The notes below the pieces were generated by a model. The model searched no databases. It had not been told where the DNA came from and was given only the letters and a program-made list of their open reading frames with translations. Source: Euborellia annulipes (Eukaryota; Arthropoda; Insecta; Dermaptera; Anisolabididae). From it: a stretch of 64,000 bases of DNA. Of the stretch, positions 1 through 15,000 are shown piece by piece (the first letter of the stretch is position 1; each line of letters begins with the position of its first letter). The DNA is taken from the NCBI GenBank assembly GCA_023213315.1, contig JAKCPI010000924.1:79820-143819 (forward strand), written 5' to 3'. Position numbers and translations under genes: made by a program.

Positions 1-3000
1 AATTTAGCTATCTTCATATGGATCGTTAACATCTGGTGGTAAAGAATAAAATGTTAACGTCGCTGTTAAAACTTGGTTTAGAGGATAGCATTTTTTAGCG
101 TTGATGTTATTACTTTACTTTTAGCACAGAATTTAGGATGTTAAATTTTAACGCCTGTTTTTAGAGAACAGACCTGATTAAGTTGTGAGCTCGCATTTTA
201 GAGTGCAAATACTTATAAATGAAACAAAAGACGAATATATTTACCTCAGAGTCTTCCATATCTCGATCGTAAGCCGCATTTTTACTTCGACTAAGATCAC
301 TGAGATATCGAGAATGAGAATCATCATCAAAATCAAAGCCAGGAGAATAAGGACCTCGTGTATAATTGCGTTGACTAGAACCTTTATGCTCAGGACTCGA
401 CTTTTGGGGCCCGTTATAATTCCTTAATAAGAGAAAATTGAATAAAAAATAGGTAGGCTATATACAAGATAAACAAATTTGTAAAAAAAATTACTTTGCT
501 AGAGCTTCACTATTGTTGATCAAAGTTCTAATAGCAATTGCTAACTGAGCAATAATTTCTCTTTCACTTTTTCCATCTCTATTATAAGTTGGTAATTGAA
601 TTTGTTGCATGTAACAAGGCAAAATAGCTTCAAGTATAGTCTGAAATGAATACGTGATGTTAATATTTAAGAAAATAAATGAACTTTTAAGGAAATATGG
701 TGATAGTAAACAAAAAAATGCTAATGATCTACATCGAGTGCAAGCATGTTACTCTCATCATCAGGAAGAAAATGAATCTTATTAGCAAACATGAACCAAA
801 TAAACAAATCTCTCTCTTCAGGCATAAGTGTCAGAACTAGAACGCTATGATTATTAAAGTTATAACTGAAGTTATAATTAATTAACTAAAATCCACTCAT
901 GACCGTCTCTGCAAATTTAGACATCTCATCATTATTTAAACATATATTTATATATAAAGGTATTTATTTGGATACAGGAGACATAGCAGCCAAGGAAATT
1001 AAATAAAAAACTTTTATTTAATAAATAATTAATAATAATAATAATTAATGTTGACGTTTCGGTCGCCTAACTATCCAGATAAAGATCGTGATTGGCGACC
1101 GAAACGTCGACAATTATTAATTAAATAAAAGTTTTTTATTTAATTTCCTTGGCTGCTACGTCTCCTGTATCCAATTTGAAGTCACTTTTCATCGGTATTT
1201 ATTTGGTTCAATACTAGTCATACATATTTTTAACTTTGCCCACCAATCGTGAGGTTAATGTAATAGTAAAAAATTGAAACTGAAGGTGCCAAGATGCATT
1301 TTGAGGTCCCCAGAATCCAGTAAGTAGTTTTTGGAATGATGTCTGTGTGTGAGTCTGTGGTAATTTTTTTCGTTAACGAAAACTCAAAAACTATTAATCA
1401 TAAGGAAGGAAGATGTGCAGCCGGGGAAATAAAAAATTATTTTAATTCTTTTGGTCGACGCCAATCGCGTCCTTCTTCGGGACCTGCAGTCAACAAACAT
1501 TTAATGAAACTCAAAAACTATTTAATCAATTGATTTGAAGTTTTGCACACAAAAACTAGAAGTAAAGCCCAAGAACTGAAAAGATTTTGGTAAACATCGG
1601 ACCATTAGAGGGGGTCTAGGGAGGGGGAGCAATATTTTTTTCTTACATAACATTTTTATATATTCAGAAACTAGACTTTCTCCCGGATAAAATTATATGT
1701 AGTATTTGTACGCTAATTTGTTATAAATTTGTTACAAAATTATTTAAATTTTCAAATTTAGCATAGTGAACAAATCAAAACAAATAAACAACATTGCGTT
1801 ATTTGTTTGAATAGTGGTGGGCAAAGTTGTGCTGACGTGAGCGCCGAACATTTATTCGACCTGATAATGAGAGGAGCGTGAACTAAAAAGATAGACTAAA
1901 ATAATTAGTATTTTTCTCCGTTTTTCTTTTAAAATCATATTAATTAGTAATTAAACATGTGACCAACCAGCATTTGGTGTCCTCGTACAGAATCCGCTGC
2001 ATAAGCGACGACCATCACGCAAAGTGAGATGCAATCGAGGACATTTACCATTTCATTGTCATCGTGATAACAAAAATCAATTGCTTTTAATGGTTTTTCT
2101 TCTCTTACAAGTTCTCCAATATTAAGTGGATCCGGTGATGGAGTTTCCAAACTCAACAAGAGATTGAATAAGCAACTCGATTGTACCTATAAAAAAATAA
2201 ATATGTTATAGAAAAATGCATCCATGATAATTATTTTAAAAAAGGAAAATATTTATTTTTTTATTTTATTTACTAGTTATTTATAAAATTTTTATTTAAG
2301 TTTTCGATTCATTCTTCCAGATTGAAGCACGCACGCAAGTGTGTTTGTTAATTCTTCCTAAATATTAACAACTAAACATGCTTGGTTCAATCTGAATATA
2401 GATCTTTATAATTACTAGCATAATCTCAAAGGTCACTGAAATTCATTATTTCCCTTATCATATAAGTTATATACAATGATTGATATTTTAATAATATAAA
2501 GGAATTTTTAAAAATTTGATTCAAAATAAATTATATATATATATATATATTTCCGTTGAGGTTCTCAGTGGTTTCACTACTCGGTTGCGTTTTCATATAA
2601 TAATAATTATCCCATGGTATAATAATGGATTGAAAGTCTTGAAAAATAATACACAGATGAAATGAAAATGCTAGAATTATTAAATTAAATTCATAAGAGT
2701 AGAAAAAGGAGAGGCGAAGCTAGAGTTTTTACTTTATTTATTTAATCCACACAGCTGACGTTTCGGTTCCGAGTTTGAACCTTCTTCAGAGTTGTAGAAA
2801 AGTCATTATGAAAGTGTCACAGTGTATTTTATACATTGTTGAATCAAATCCTCAAATAACAAATATATACATGGTATGCGATGACCAAAAAAAAAAAATT
2901 TTTTTTGACGTGACATCGCCTTACAATGTAGTATAGGGAGGCATGGACGAAAAACTTCGATAAAAGCATATGAAAAATTGCTGGTTATCGGCTCGAATAA

Positions 3001-6000
3001 CTTCTCTGTCTTATTGTTACTTGGTCATATTTATTTATTATTTATATATTTGTTTGCTTTGGTTCAACAATGTATAATATCCACTGTGACACTTTCATAA
3101 TGACTTTTCCCTAGCTCTAAAGATGGTTCAAACACAGAACCGAAACGTCAGCTGTGTGAATTAAATAAATAAATAAAAAACTTTTAAAACTTTTAGATGC
3201 GTCTCTCATTTTTCTACCCTCTTATGAATATAACATCACACCTATAAATTGGGTTTTGTATTAAATTAAAGAAGACCCTTCAAATGGGGTTGCTGAAGTT
3301 GGTTTATTAGAGAAAAAAAACGCTAAAGTTACTGAACATTTAGCGTTTTTCCAATTAAAGATCTTTAAATATATTAACAAATTATTCCGTTTTAAAAAGG
3401 AAGATTTAGACACGAATTGGCATGCGCAACGAAGTCTTTTCTATAGTGACTAGTTACCTTATGAGCATGACCATATTGACTAATATCATCAGTATCAAGT
3501 ATTGCCGAAACAGAGCCAAACATTTGCAAAATAAACGGATTACGATTCATCAAATAAAATTGTTTTACAGTATATTCTACTGTTGTAGTCACCAATTTGT
3601 TTGTTTGATGATTTGAATATAATTGGAGTAAAGTTGGCATGATCAATAAATATCTGTAGAAATTAATTCAAATAAGAATATTAATAATATAATAAATAAA
3701 AATTGATTTAAATTACCCATTTGTAGAAAAGATATTTTTGAAATTATGTGCAGCATTGATGTAGGTTGCTGTAACATAACGAAGGAGACAAGCATCTTCG
3801 CTATGTAGTATTAATGCACCATTGAGAACATTTAGGAATAGATGAATATCACCGGAATAGGCAAAGTTTCCTGCCATGGCTTCAAACATTCTGGCAATTA
3901 AACGAACCCACATGAATTTGTGAAGAACATCTAAGCCTAAGAGCTCCTATAAAAAAGAAAAAATATTTTTCAGTTTTTTTGAAAGTAAAATTGTTTAAAT
4001 TAAAATTAACTAGATAGAGCTTTGTTTGAAAAAGATGAAATTTTTTCAATCAAAGCTCAAATGGACTGCTCATTAGCCAGTTAATATATCGTTTAAGATA
4101 GCAAATTTTGAATTGGCTACCGATTAAAATTAATTTATCCAAGAAATTTCAAGGTGACAAGTGTGTGTTGAGAATTTTATTTATATAAACCTTTGCCTCT
4201 GGGTAGTTGCTCAGAGATAGAGTGCTTGCCTCTTGTGCTAGGGGTCGAATTCCCTCCCAAGCTATAAAAATTTTCAATTGAATTGGCTACCAATCAATTG
4301 AACAGGAATTTAAATGGCTCTAGATACCGAAAAAAAATATTGAAATAAAATAAATATAAATCTTGCTTTCAGCGATTTTAATTAATTCAAATGATTTATT
4401 AAGTTTTTTTCTAAGTTTTTATTTATTAAGATTTTTTTTTTAAGTTTTTACAGTAAAGAAGCAGAGAGGTATTAGTAGTATATCAGGTTTTTTCTCTTAA
4501 AAACAGACGTTAAAATTTAACATCAACAAATGGATGTTAAAAAGTAAAGTAATAACATCAGCGTTAAAAAAATGCTATTCTCTAAACCAAGTTTTAACAG
4601 CGACGTTAACATTTTATTTTTTAGCAACAGGTGTTAATAACTCCTAAACCAAATTTTAACAGCGACGTTAACATGTTGCTTTTATTTCAAAGCTGCCAAA
4701 ATCATAACCTTAATTTTTAAGTTAAAAACGCCATTTTAATGAATTAAATACGGCGTTAAAATATTAAAGGCACCCCCTAGATATATTTAACACTATTGAC
4801 TAAATGTTAACACTTAGGTTTTAAAGTTTTTGCTTACAGAATAGCAATTTGAGGCATGGTTAAAATGAATTAACACCGTTTACAGATGTTAAAAGTCAAC
4901 GTTTTTGCTTAGAGAATAGACCTGTTTATCTCTCCTTCCTCGATACGGTTCTGATGTGTAAACTACCCTATATTTCTAAAAGAAATTATTTAATTGTTCA
5001 TACTTTGCCCATCTCTCCTCCTTTGTAAAGATCTAAATTTGCCTCAAGCGCTTTTCTTGGAAATGATGGTAATTTCATTAATTCTTCATGTAAAAAGACG
5101 ACTCTTTGTACAACCATATCGACATTTTTTAAGATTGCCCAGGTCAGAAGTACTTTACCAATCTCTACAAATTTGTGAAGTAATTCTTGTCGTTGTAAAG
5201 CATTAAAAGCTTCTTCTGGTTTCATATGCATCAATTCAAGCTGAGGATATTGGGAACGTTTAAAAAAATAAAAATCTCGTACATATGATGCAGGATTATG
5301 AATTTGATCTAAAAAAATAGATAAATTTACAAATGTATATAGTTTATTATTTATTAAATGTTATTATCATTTCAAAATTCAAAACTTACGAGTTTTATGG
5401 TCAACTAAAAAATATTCTTTGTGACGGTTTTCTTCAATTCCAAAAAAATCTAAAGCCTCTCTTAATATTTGACAAAATTGTGTATCTTCTTGGACAGGAA
5501 ACTGCGAAGGGATTCCACCAGCATCTTGTTCTATTAACAAAAGAAGAAGTAAATTAAATAATTAAAATGATGATCTCTTCACCAAACTCCCGATTGACGG
5601 TCTAATTTTATTGGACAATCATCAAAAGAGATATTGTCTTCATAAATGTAAATGTATCGATTTAGATATTTAAACTTAATCATACTTAAATAAAAGATGG
5701 CGTAGAGAAAGGTGGCTGAGCTCAAATTAGAAAATGTGCTAGGAGAAGAAGTCAGCTATTAGTGTGGGATGGTCTCTTTCCTTATCGAAAATAAAACTCC
5801 TCACTGGACTGGTGTTGACTTTATCAAATTATATAACGAGTTTTATTCGAAAGAAGTTTCCCTTCAGGCTGTCTTCCTCTCATATCACATTCTCAGATAT
5901 TGCCTGCTGAGAATCATAGTGGCGAATGTCCGAAAATTCAATTATTGAGTTAACTCTACCAAACTTTGTTAAAACATCTTCACTTTTAAGGGCCAAAGTG

Positions 6001-9000
6001 GCAAAAATATATTTCCATTTTTTGATAAAGATTCTGACTTATTCATTTGTTGCCTGGCTATTTATGTTATATGTATTTATGTTTATAAAACTTTCAAAAG
6101 CCTTTTCTCAAATTGTTGATTTTCGGACTTTCGCCACTATGATTCTTAGCAGGCGATATATAAATGAATTGATAATATATTCATCTCTGATCTTGGGCAC
6201 AGGAAGCATATAATTTTGAATGAAGCAAATAAATTTTGTTATTAACAAATCCTGGTACAATCACATGTGCGCTTTACAATATATGTACTCGTATAATTTC
6301 CAATAACTGAAGATGGTCAAATAAAATCAAGCCGAAACGTCTTATTCTGGGAATTTTAATGAACCTCCCCCCCCTTAATCACATCACAGCACACAACTTG
6401 ATCTTACCTTCGGTAATCTAAAGTTGTGTTCTGTGCTTGTCCTACCAGATTTTTTTGTGTCGAGATATAACTGTTATTTAGTTTTATACATTTTAAAGAG
6501 CATGTCAGTCAAAATTATAATTTGAAATAATAAATAATAAATAATTTGAATTTTGTTAGATCAACTCATTTACCTTGTGGTCCATGAACGATAATTTTCT
6601 TGGTAGATGGTACATTTGCAGTAAGAAGAATCGAAGCATCACATTGCTCTTTTCGAAGAATCTGTTTTAAATCTTTAAACATAATGCCATGTACACTATG
6701 CACAACCTAAAATATTATTTTCATTATTTATTAATAAAGATTATTTAAATTATTATAAATACATACCATCCAAAGTATTGAAAGAGCAGTTCCAATTAAT
6801 TTTTGACCATCTTCTTGTGGGGATCGCACATAAAACATAACGTATCCTATAATGTAGTTATATAATGCAAATGCCGCTTGTTGAGGTAATTTAGGAACAA
6901 AACGAATTAGATGCCGTAATATTTTAAACATAAGTTCTTGTTTTTCTCGGGTGAGTCGTTCGAGCACGTAACGAAGGAAAAGGGCGCTATCTTCGACAAG
7001 ACAGCTCCAGATTACCTGTGTTATTAAAACAAAGAAAAGAAATAAAAGATAAATGATATAGTTAAAGATTGACTTTAAAGCTCTTCAGTAAAGATCAGAT
7101 GCCCAAGAATCAAAATCATTTTTTTTGAATAAATAAAGTTGACAAAGAGGAAAATATTGAATACTAATGTTAATTAAATGAAAGAAGTTATTTAATTCTC
7201 AGCCCCATCATCTTTATAATTGCAGAGTAATATCGTTTTGGTGTGAATCCCCTTATATTAATAAAAATATACAAAATAATCTTTATAATAAATAAATTTT
7301 TATAAGCCTATGTAAGACAACAGAAAATTTCTAAATATCTTCAGCGTGCCACTAAATGGCGTGTCCTATATTTCCGACCATTGTCCACCAAGACATTGAT
7401 TCTAAAATTTAATTAAAATTTTTTGTTTGGTCAAGGAGAAAGTGATTTTCATACTTGATAAGCGACTTCATAAACAGCATTTCCATCAGCTGATACAGCA
7501 GCATCGTCAAGTAGAGAGATAATTTGAATCACAGCAGAACAAAGACATGAAGGGAAAAGTGAATGTGCCGCATGTAGATGATGTGGTTGAGCAGAACCTC
7601 GCTGACCAACTCCACCCCCAGATCCTGGACCTGTTCCAGGAACTCCTCCATCAGCTGGTTCTTCATCCGGCCCGGGACCTCCACCTGCTGTTACAAAAAA
7701 AAATGATCTCAATTAATAAAAATTTTATCTGAATTTTAACATTTTTTTAACCTTCATCGTGATCATCAGTTCCATGGTATAAACTTGGTTCGTAAGCCGC
7801 TTGGACCGTTATTGGAATAGTTGTAATAAGAAAATTTTCCCTTTCAAAACGTTTTTTATCCTCTTGAGCTTGAAGGGCCATTTTTATGAGTTCAGTTTGT
7901 TGTTTTTTTCTTGTTTTTGTTGCAGTAACAAGAGATCTCTTAAAAAAATAATAAGACAAATTTTTATTAATAAAATTATGTATGTGGTCAGCTAATAATT
8001 TCAATTTCTTCCTTCACTCACATGACTTTCCTGACTTATTGTAACTTCTTCGACTTTTGTTTTAACTTGTGGCATCCATGGAGGATCTACTACTGGTAGA
8101 GACTCAATCCCAATTTTAGGAGATGGAAGAGTGAATTCAATACCTGGAGGTGGCACTTTAAATGTCATCTGAGCACCTTCTTCCATTCGAGGCCATATTT
8201 GGTAACGAAATTTCCATAAAACTTGAAATCTAAAATTTAACCAGGATTTAACCATTGCTTGGAACATTGGAAACAAGTTGCCATTTGTTAAAAAATTTTA
8301 CATCCTAAATTCTAATATATTGGGGGTAACTAACACAAAAAATCTGGTGTGATGAACACAGAACCCAACGTTCAATTGTAAGAGAAAGTTGTGTGTTGTG
8401 CGGCCATCACACCATATTTTTTGTGTCTGGAAATATTTAGTTTATTAAATTTTGGATATATTTAGTTTATTAAATATTAGTATATTAAAACTCTTGAAAT
8501 CAAATTTTTTTTATTAATATCACACAATTAACTGCGAAATTTAATTTAACAAACCCTCACACAGTGCAGAATTAAAATTAAATGGTCACTCAATAAAATC
8601 CACTGGACAAAAGTGGACGGTTAAAACCGAATTAAACCAGTGGTTTTAAACGAACAACTCTGATTTCATGTGTATCAGAGATAAGATAGTAGAAAATAAA
8701 AGAACTTACTTAAGTATGGCATTAATCCGGATGGCGGGATCAGAATGATGAAGTCCGTTATGCATCAACTCCGAAGCTTGAGCAGAAGCTTTAACAGCAG
8801 CAACAATAAATAAAGCCGCTGCAGCCGCAGCCACTTCTTGACTAGATTCTAATAACAGTTCCCAAGTCATTGGAAGGACTTCTACGTAGAGTTCCTCATT
8901 CAACACGACTGCCCCTTTCAGAAGAACGGCAATAGGAGCATGAAAAATTTCGCGAACCTTTAAAAAAAAAAGGGGATTATTATCCAAATATATAGAGAAA

Positions 9001-12000
9001 ACAAATTTAAATGATTACCTGAGTTTTAATATATTTCAAAATTGGGGGTTGGTCTTTAATTAATTTTGCTTCGCGCTTTCCTGATTGATTTGTTCCATTT
9101 ATTCGGTGTCGATCAGCTGATTCGGGATCTATTCCATTATCTCGACTTGAGTCCCTTCCGCTAATTGGCCCTATTTTGACGCTTTGCTGAAAAAATTAAT
9201 ATTTATTTCCATTAAAAAAAACTTAAGAAAATTTGGAAAATTATAAAATAGGAAATTGAGATGCTTGAGTGATGAAGAAAAAAAAAAAGAAGAAATTCTA
9301 CCTGGTCAGAAACTTTCCTTCCTCTATTTTTATCTTTTTTATTTTCTCCAGCTTGCTTTTCATGTTCTTGTTCTGGAGAGGGTCCAGAACTTGATATTAT
9401 GCCAAATTCTTCCCCGTAAACCTTTAAATTAAAAAATTAATTTTTAATTTTTTTACTCGTAATATTTTTAGAAATTACTTTACGAACAACCCAATATATA
9501 TAGTTATAATTTAAAATAAAAACAAAATTTATTGGATCTTATTTTTGTAAAGTCTCTAGTTTTTAGGAAGACAGTAAAATTTTAGTTGTTCTTTTTACCT
9601 TTCTAACAGATTTGATAAGTCTCGAGCAAGCTCTCATATGTCTTCGATGACAAAATGGATGACAAAATGATTGATGGGAACAATAAAAATTAAATGAATT
9701 GGAGAATTGAACCATCACCTATAAAAAATAAAAAAGACGAATATAAAAATTATGATTATAAATTCTGCAAAAATTCAAGTAAGGCAAACCTTCATCCAAG
9801 GCATATTTTTAGATGTATCATCAGTGTCGTTAGAATCACTTGGACTTTCAGGTGGTTGATCGTCACTTAAAATGCCTGGAGATTCCTCTCCACTAATTTC
9901 TCCGGCAGGTGGAACAACCCCGGCTGCTCCAGGCTCAGATGTGTCAGATCTATCCGATAATGAACTCACTTTTCTTTTTGATTGAATTGAATCCGTGCGC
10001 TTCACTGGAGGAGGAGGAAATACTATAAAAAATAATATAATTATATATTAAATTGAGATATGATTTAAACAAAAAAGGGTTTATTATTGTGTCTTAGATA
10101 TTAATCTATATATACAGTATAACCTCTCTTACCCGGTCTCTGATCAATCGCTGCTCGGATTATCCGGCCTATCCCATTAGGATGATATTATAAAATAGGC
10201 TACATATTTATTTCCATTTAAAAAAACTTATATAAGAAAATGTGGTATAAAATAGAAAATTGAGATGATTGATTTTTTTTTGTATTTTAATTAAACTGTG
10301 AGGTGCAATATGATCTTACAGATGATGATGTGGGAGGGAAGGAGTTCCCGAGTTTGTTTACTCGCTTGCTTTCCAGTCTATTTGACTAAATAGGGTTGAG
10401 ATCTCTACGTATTTACACAATAGAATGAGTTGTAGTTTTATTTGCTGTTTATTCATGATTAAATATGTAAAAAAACATCAGAAGGAAACTACAAGTTAAC
10501 TTACAAATAATAATTAAATATGTAGGTTCTTTTTGAATAAAAATCAATTTTTCACCGAAACCTCGGATTATCCGGTCAAACGGGTATCCGGTCAGAGTTA
10601 AGAAGGGTTCTACTGTATATAAAAATATTTCAGTGTTCAAATAGGTATCATTAAGCTAGATTAATTAGAACAGGTCTTCTGAAGAAGAAACAAAATGTTT
10701 TTTTTTTTACGCGCCGTGTGTTTTGTTTTTATCTAACTTGAAAATATTTATTATTAATAAAAACTAAATACTAACCTTCAGGGTCGGGTTCTTTAACTTC
10801 ACTCTTAGTTCCTCTGCGAAGTTTGAGGCTTCTTCTTTTAAAAGATCCCGTGGTGACCCCACCAGCAGTGCCTGCAGTTCCTCTTCTTAAAAGAAAAGGT
10901 CGAGGAGGTTGAGGTGCAGGAGGAGGAGCCGTTGTCACGGATCTTCGAGGCTTTCTATCTACTAATTCAATCGGGCCAGGTCCAGTCAAGACGATGCCTT
11001 CATCCCCTTGAAGTGTGACAGTTGTGTTGCTACTTCCTTCTGATTCATTATCAGGTTCATGGAGAACGAAAGAAATTTTTCGTTCACTTGAACCTGTAAA
11101 TAATTAAATACCGTATATATTCAAAGCAAATGATACTGAGTGAATATTATGTATAATACTTGGATCAACTCTCTCTCCAACGATGCTCTGTAGGCTCTGA
11201 GCTGATGTCTGTGAGTGGCCCATGGATGAAAGAGCCATGCTCCATCTTCGGTTGGCTTCCTTACTGTAAATTCTTTCCCATGGTGGAGCTCTATCACCTC
11301 TAGTTGAAGCTCTTGAACTTTTTGGTAAGCTTTGATAAGTTTCTCTTAGAAATGCGGTAATCTCTAGAAGTAATATACAGGCCACTAGACGCAAGGCCAT
11401 CGGACATTCAGAGCCAAACATATTAACGCTTGCTGAATAAAAAATAAATATATTTTTAGATTAGGATTAATATTAATAAATATTTAAAATAAATACATTC
11501 ATCCAAAAAATCCTCTTCATCGTCTTCTAATAAAAGCTCTTTTTGCCTTTGATCATCAGTCACCATCGTAACTATATTAGGAACATTTTGTTTATCTTCT
11601 TGAAGAAGTTCTTCTAATCTAGATCCGATAGCCTGAAAAATAAAATTAATAAAATAGCTGCACGAAACTTTCGTAATATTGTGTTGTTCGGAAAGGAATT
11701 TCGTTTTTTGTTTTTATGAAAATAAAAGACGGTTGTTTTTAAGAGAATAAATATTATATTGTCCATTTGGGTCCAATACCTTTTGCCATCTTTCTGGCAG
11801 TAGCATGACTACATGCTCATAAAATTTTGTTCTTTGCTAGCAAAAAACTGATCCAGGTGATTTTTGACCTCTTCACTTGATCTAAAGGTTTTACAGTCTA
11901 AAAAAAGGCTGTAGAGGCCAGAACAAATAATATTCAGAAGGTGCCAAATAAGGAGAATATGGTGGGTGTGGCAGTATATCAGATCTAAGATCTAAGATTT

Positions 12001-15000
12001 TTGACCTCTTCACTTGATCTAAAGGTTTTACAGTCTAAAAAAAGGCTGTAGAGGCCAGAACAAATAATATTCAGAAGGTGCCAAATAAGGAGAATATGGT
12101 GGGTGTGGCAGTATATCAGATCTAAGATCTAAGATTTTTGACCTCTTCACTTGATCTAAAGGTTTTACAGTCTAAAAAAAGGCTGTAGAGGCCAGAACAA
12201 ATAATATTCAGAAGGTGCCAAATAAGGAGAATATGGTGGGTGTGGCAGTATATCAGATCTAAGGTGTAAAAGCTTTTGGCACTCGCGTTCTTCTCCATAC
12301 AAATCGGTTAATTTTTTTTTCTTTTTTAAAAGGTACCAACAAAAAACTACTGCGAAGAATCAAATTAATTTTTTTACAAGAAAGCCTTCCATTATCAGCT
12401 GTCAAAATATATATTGGTTATGCGGGGTAAGTGTGAAGTTTGCTGTGAAAAAATACAATTAATTCTTTTATTGGGAAAAAAGGAAATTATTTTCCGAACA
12501 ACCCAATAGTATTTTTATTATTATTTACTTCAGCCCATTGATGGAACATTTTTCCAGCTGCTCTTTGAAGAATGTGTGATCTTCTTAAGCCAGTAGGAGC
12601 AGTTGAGGCCCTTGAGGCCGGCATAGGTCCACTTGGACGAAAAATTGGTAAATTCAATTTCATCCATGCAGGCCACTGGCCTTTGTTACAGAGATGAACG
12701 AAATGTGCGCATTCAAGAAGTAATGTTGCTCGAGCAACGACAGGAGCATGTGGCTAAAAGAAGATAAAAAAAATATAAAATTTATCATTAAGGAATTATA
12801 TCGATATAAGTAAATAAATACCAAATCAAGAGAGGCAGCTAACAAATGCGGATCTGGAACTGTGCCGGGGGGACAAGTCTCCAAGAGGAAAGAAAATCGA
12901 AGCATCCCATTGAAAAGTGGAATTAATCCAACTAATTGACGTTCTTTAAAAATTACTAAACCCGAATCTCTTGCAGGATCGCCGGGTTCTAAAGAATTTC
13001 TTCGGCTTATTTCTTAAAAAAAAAATAATAATAATATAATAATATACCGTGTATTAAGTTTATAATACAATATTACTTAAAATTAATCGAATACCTGGTG
13101 CTTCCTCAATGCTGCTGTCTTTCTTTTTACTCTTTCCAAATCCAATTTTATTGAGATGATCTTCCATGCGCCTTCGAGCTCTCTGTAGAGTGTGTCCCAT
13201 TTGACTAAAATAATATAAAATTCATTTAAAATACCTCTATTTAGCTTTTTAATTGATGAAGGTCTGATGGTTGTAGGCTTAATGGTGATGGAGTCAGGAA
13301 AAAAACAAGACGATATCAGCCAAATATACTTTTATTTAAATTCTCGCCCTCACAGCTCACGTTTCTGACCGAGATCTAGGCCATCTTCAGATCTGGCTGG
13401 CAATAATCAAACCTCAAAAGTGTGGATATTTGCAAAAACAGTGACAACATTAGCAGCCTGTGGTTCGCTCATAGCAAAACGTAGTCTTTACGTTTTTCAG
13501 CATGGGGTAGCTGTTTTTGCAAATATTCACACTTTTTGATTATTGCCAGCCGGCTCAGAAGATGGCCTAGACCTCGGGCCGTAACGTCAGCCGTGAGGGT
13601 GAGAATTTAAACAAAAGTTTATTTGGCTGATATCGTCTTGTTCTTTTCCTGACCACATCACCATTTAGCTTTTTAGTAATTTAAAATTTTAAAATTAGTT
13701 TAGTAAAAACCTGAATTTAGAAAAAACCTATTTTACTTTAAAACTATAGCAAAAGTTTTGAGTGAATCCCAATCAAAAAAAAATGTAACAATTTTTTATA
13801 TGTTTATTTACTGAGTCAAGCCCCCAAACCCTCCCAGAAAAATATTTATTTAATACCTAGTGCCACTGCTGGTACTTTTCTGATCTGATTTAACATAAGC
13901 ATGATGTAGCGATGCCTGACGAGTGACACCTGTCGATGAACCAGCCCCTGTGGTTTCGTTTGGAGAATCGCAATCGTAGCTATCTGTAGATTCGGTGCGT
14001 CCGGAGTCTTTTTTGAACCAATTCACTTGAAAAAAGAAAAAATTTTAATTATATATATATTTTGATTTTATTTGTTTAAGAGTAAATATTAAAGTCTTTG
14101 GAAGATAGCATCCCAACAAGCTGTTGTGAAGCCAAAAGGGGAGAGAGAGATAAACAAAATTTGAAATTTGAAAATTCTATTTTAAAATAGATTCGAAAAG
14201 CACCATTGGTACAAATGGCAAGCACGCTTACCACTCCACCAAGGCTCGAGGGCCATCGAAAAAGACCTTAAATGAATTAAATAAAATTCCAACACAATGG
14301 AAGAATAGTAACTTCTCTATGTTCATTTCTCTAAAAGATTTACCTAATCCTCCAAACTTGGAACGTCGAGATTTAGACGAAGAGGTTGAATCTCCTAAAC
14401 CAAGATTTCTTTCACTTTGTCGAGGGGTTAAGATATGTTGTTTTCGTCGAATATTTCCTAAAGGGCTCTGACTCTGTTTACTAATATCATCGCCACCTTC
14501 AGTTTCTAACAAACTCTGAAAAATAAAAAAAAGCATTAAAATGTTCAATAAATAAAAAATATATAAGGCTAAACAAACACCAATTAAGCAAAAGCGTTTT
14601 TGACTAATCGTGCCTAAAACTGTTTACTGTTTGTAAAACTAACCGCGCATGTTGAAGAAGTACTTCTTTTTTTAAATAATAATTTTCTGTTTCCCCTTTC
14701 ATCCATTACATAATTAGATCCTGCTCCTTGATCGCCAATTTCCGGTTGATGAATATGCCTGAAATTTAATTATTTATTTATTACTATACTATATACTCTA
14801 AACACATTTTAGAAGAAACAAATAAAAAAGACAAAAGGTGGAAAATTAATAGTTTTCATTTGTCTTTTTTTTTTAAATAACTTTCAAATAGTTTTTTGCT
14901 GACCTAATGACTCGTGTGGTCTGCATTCGTGGTTCCCGTCGATGAGGACGTATAGCTGAATCTAGAAGGCCACTCAAAGCTACGCGTCGAAAGACTCCTC

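Noticed and set aside
13393..13595. Hammerhead-like cores in the 13281 foldback
   Set aside because: Both copies have changes at invariant or cleavage positions, so they are described as dead and not listed as ribozymes.
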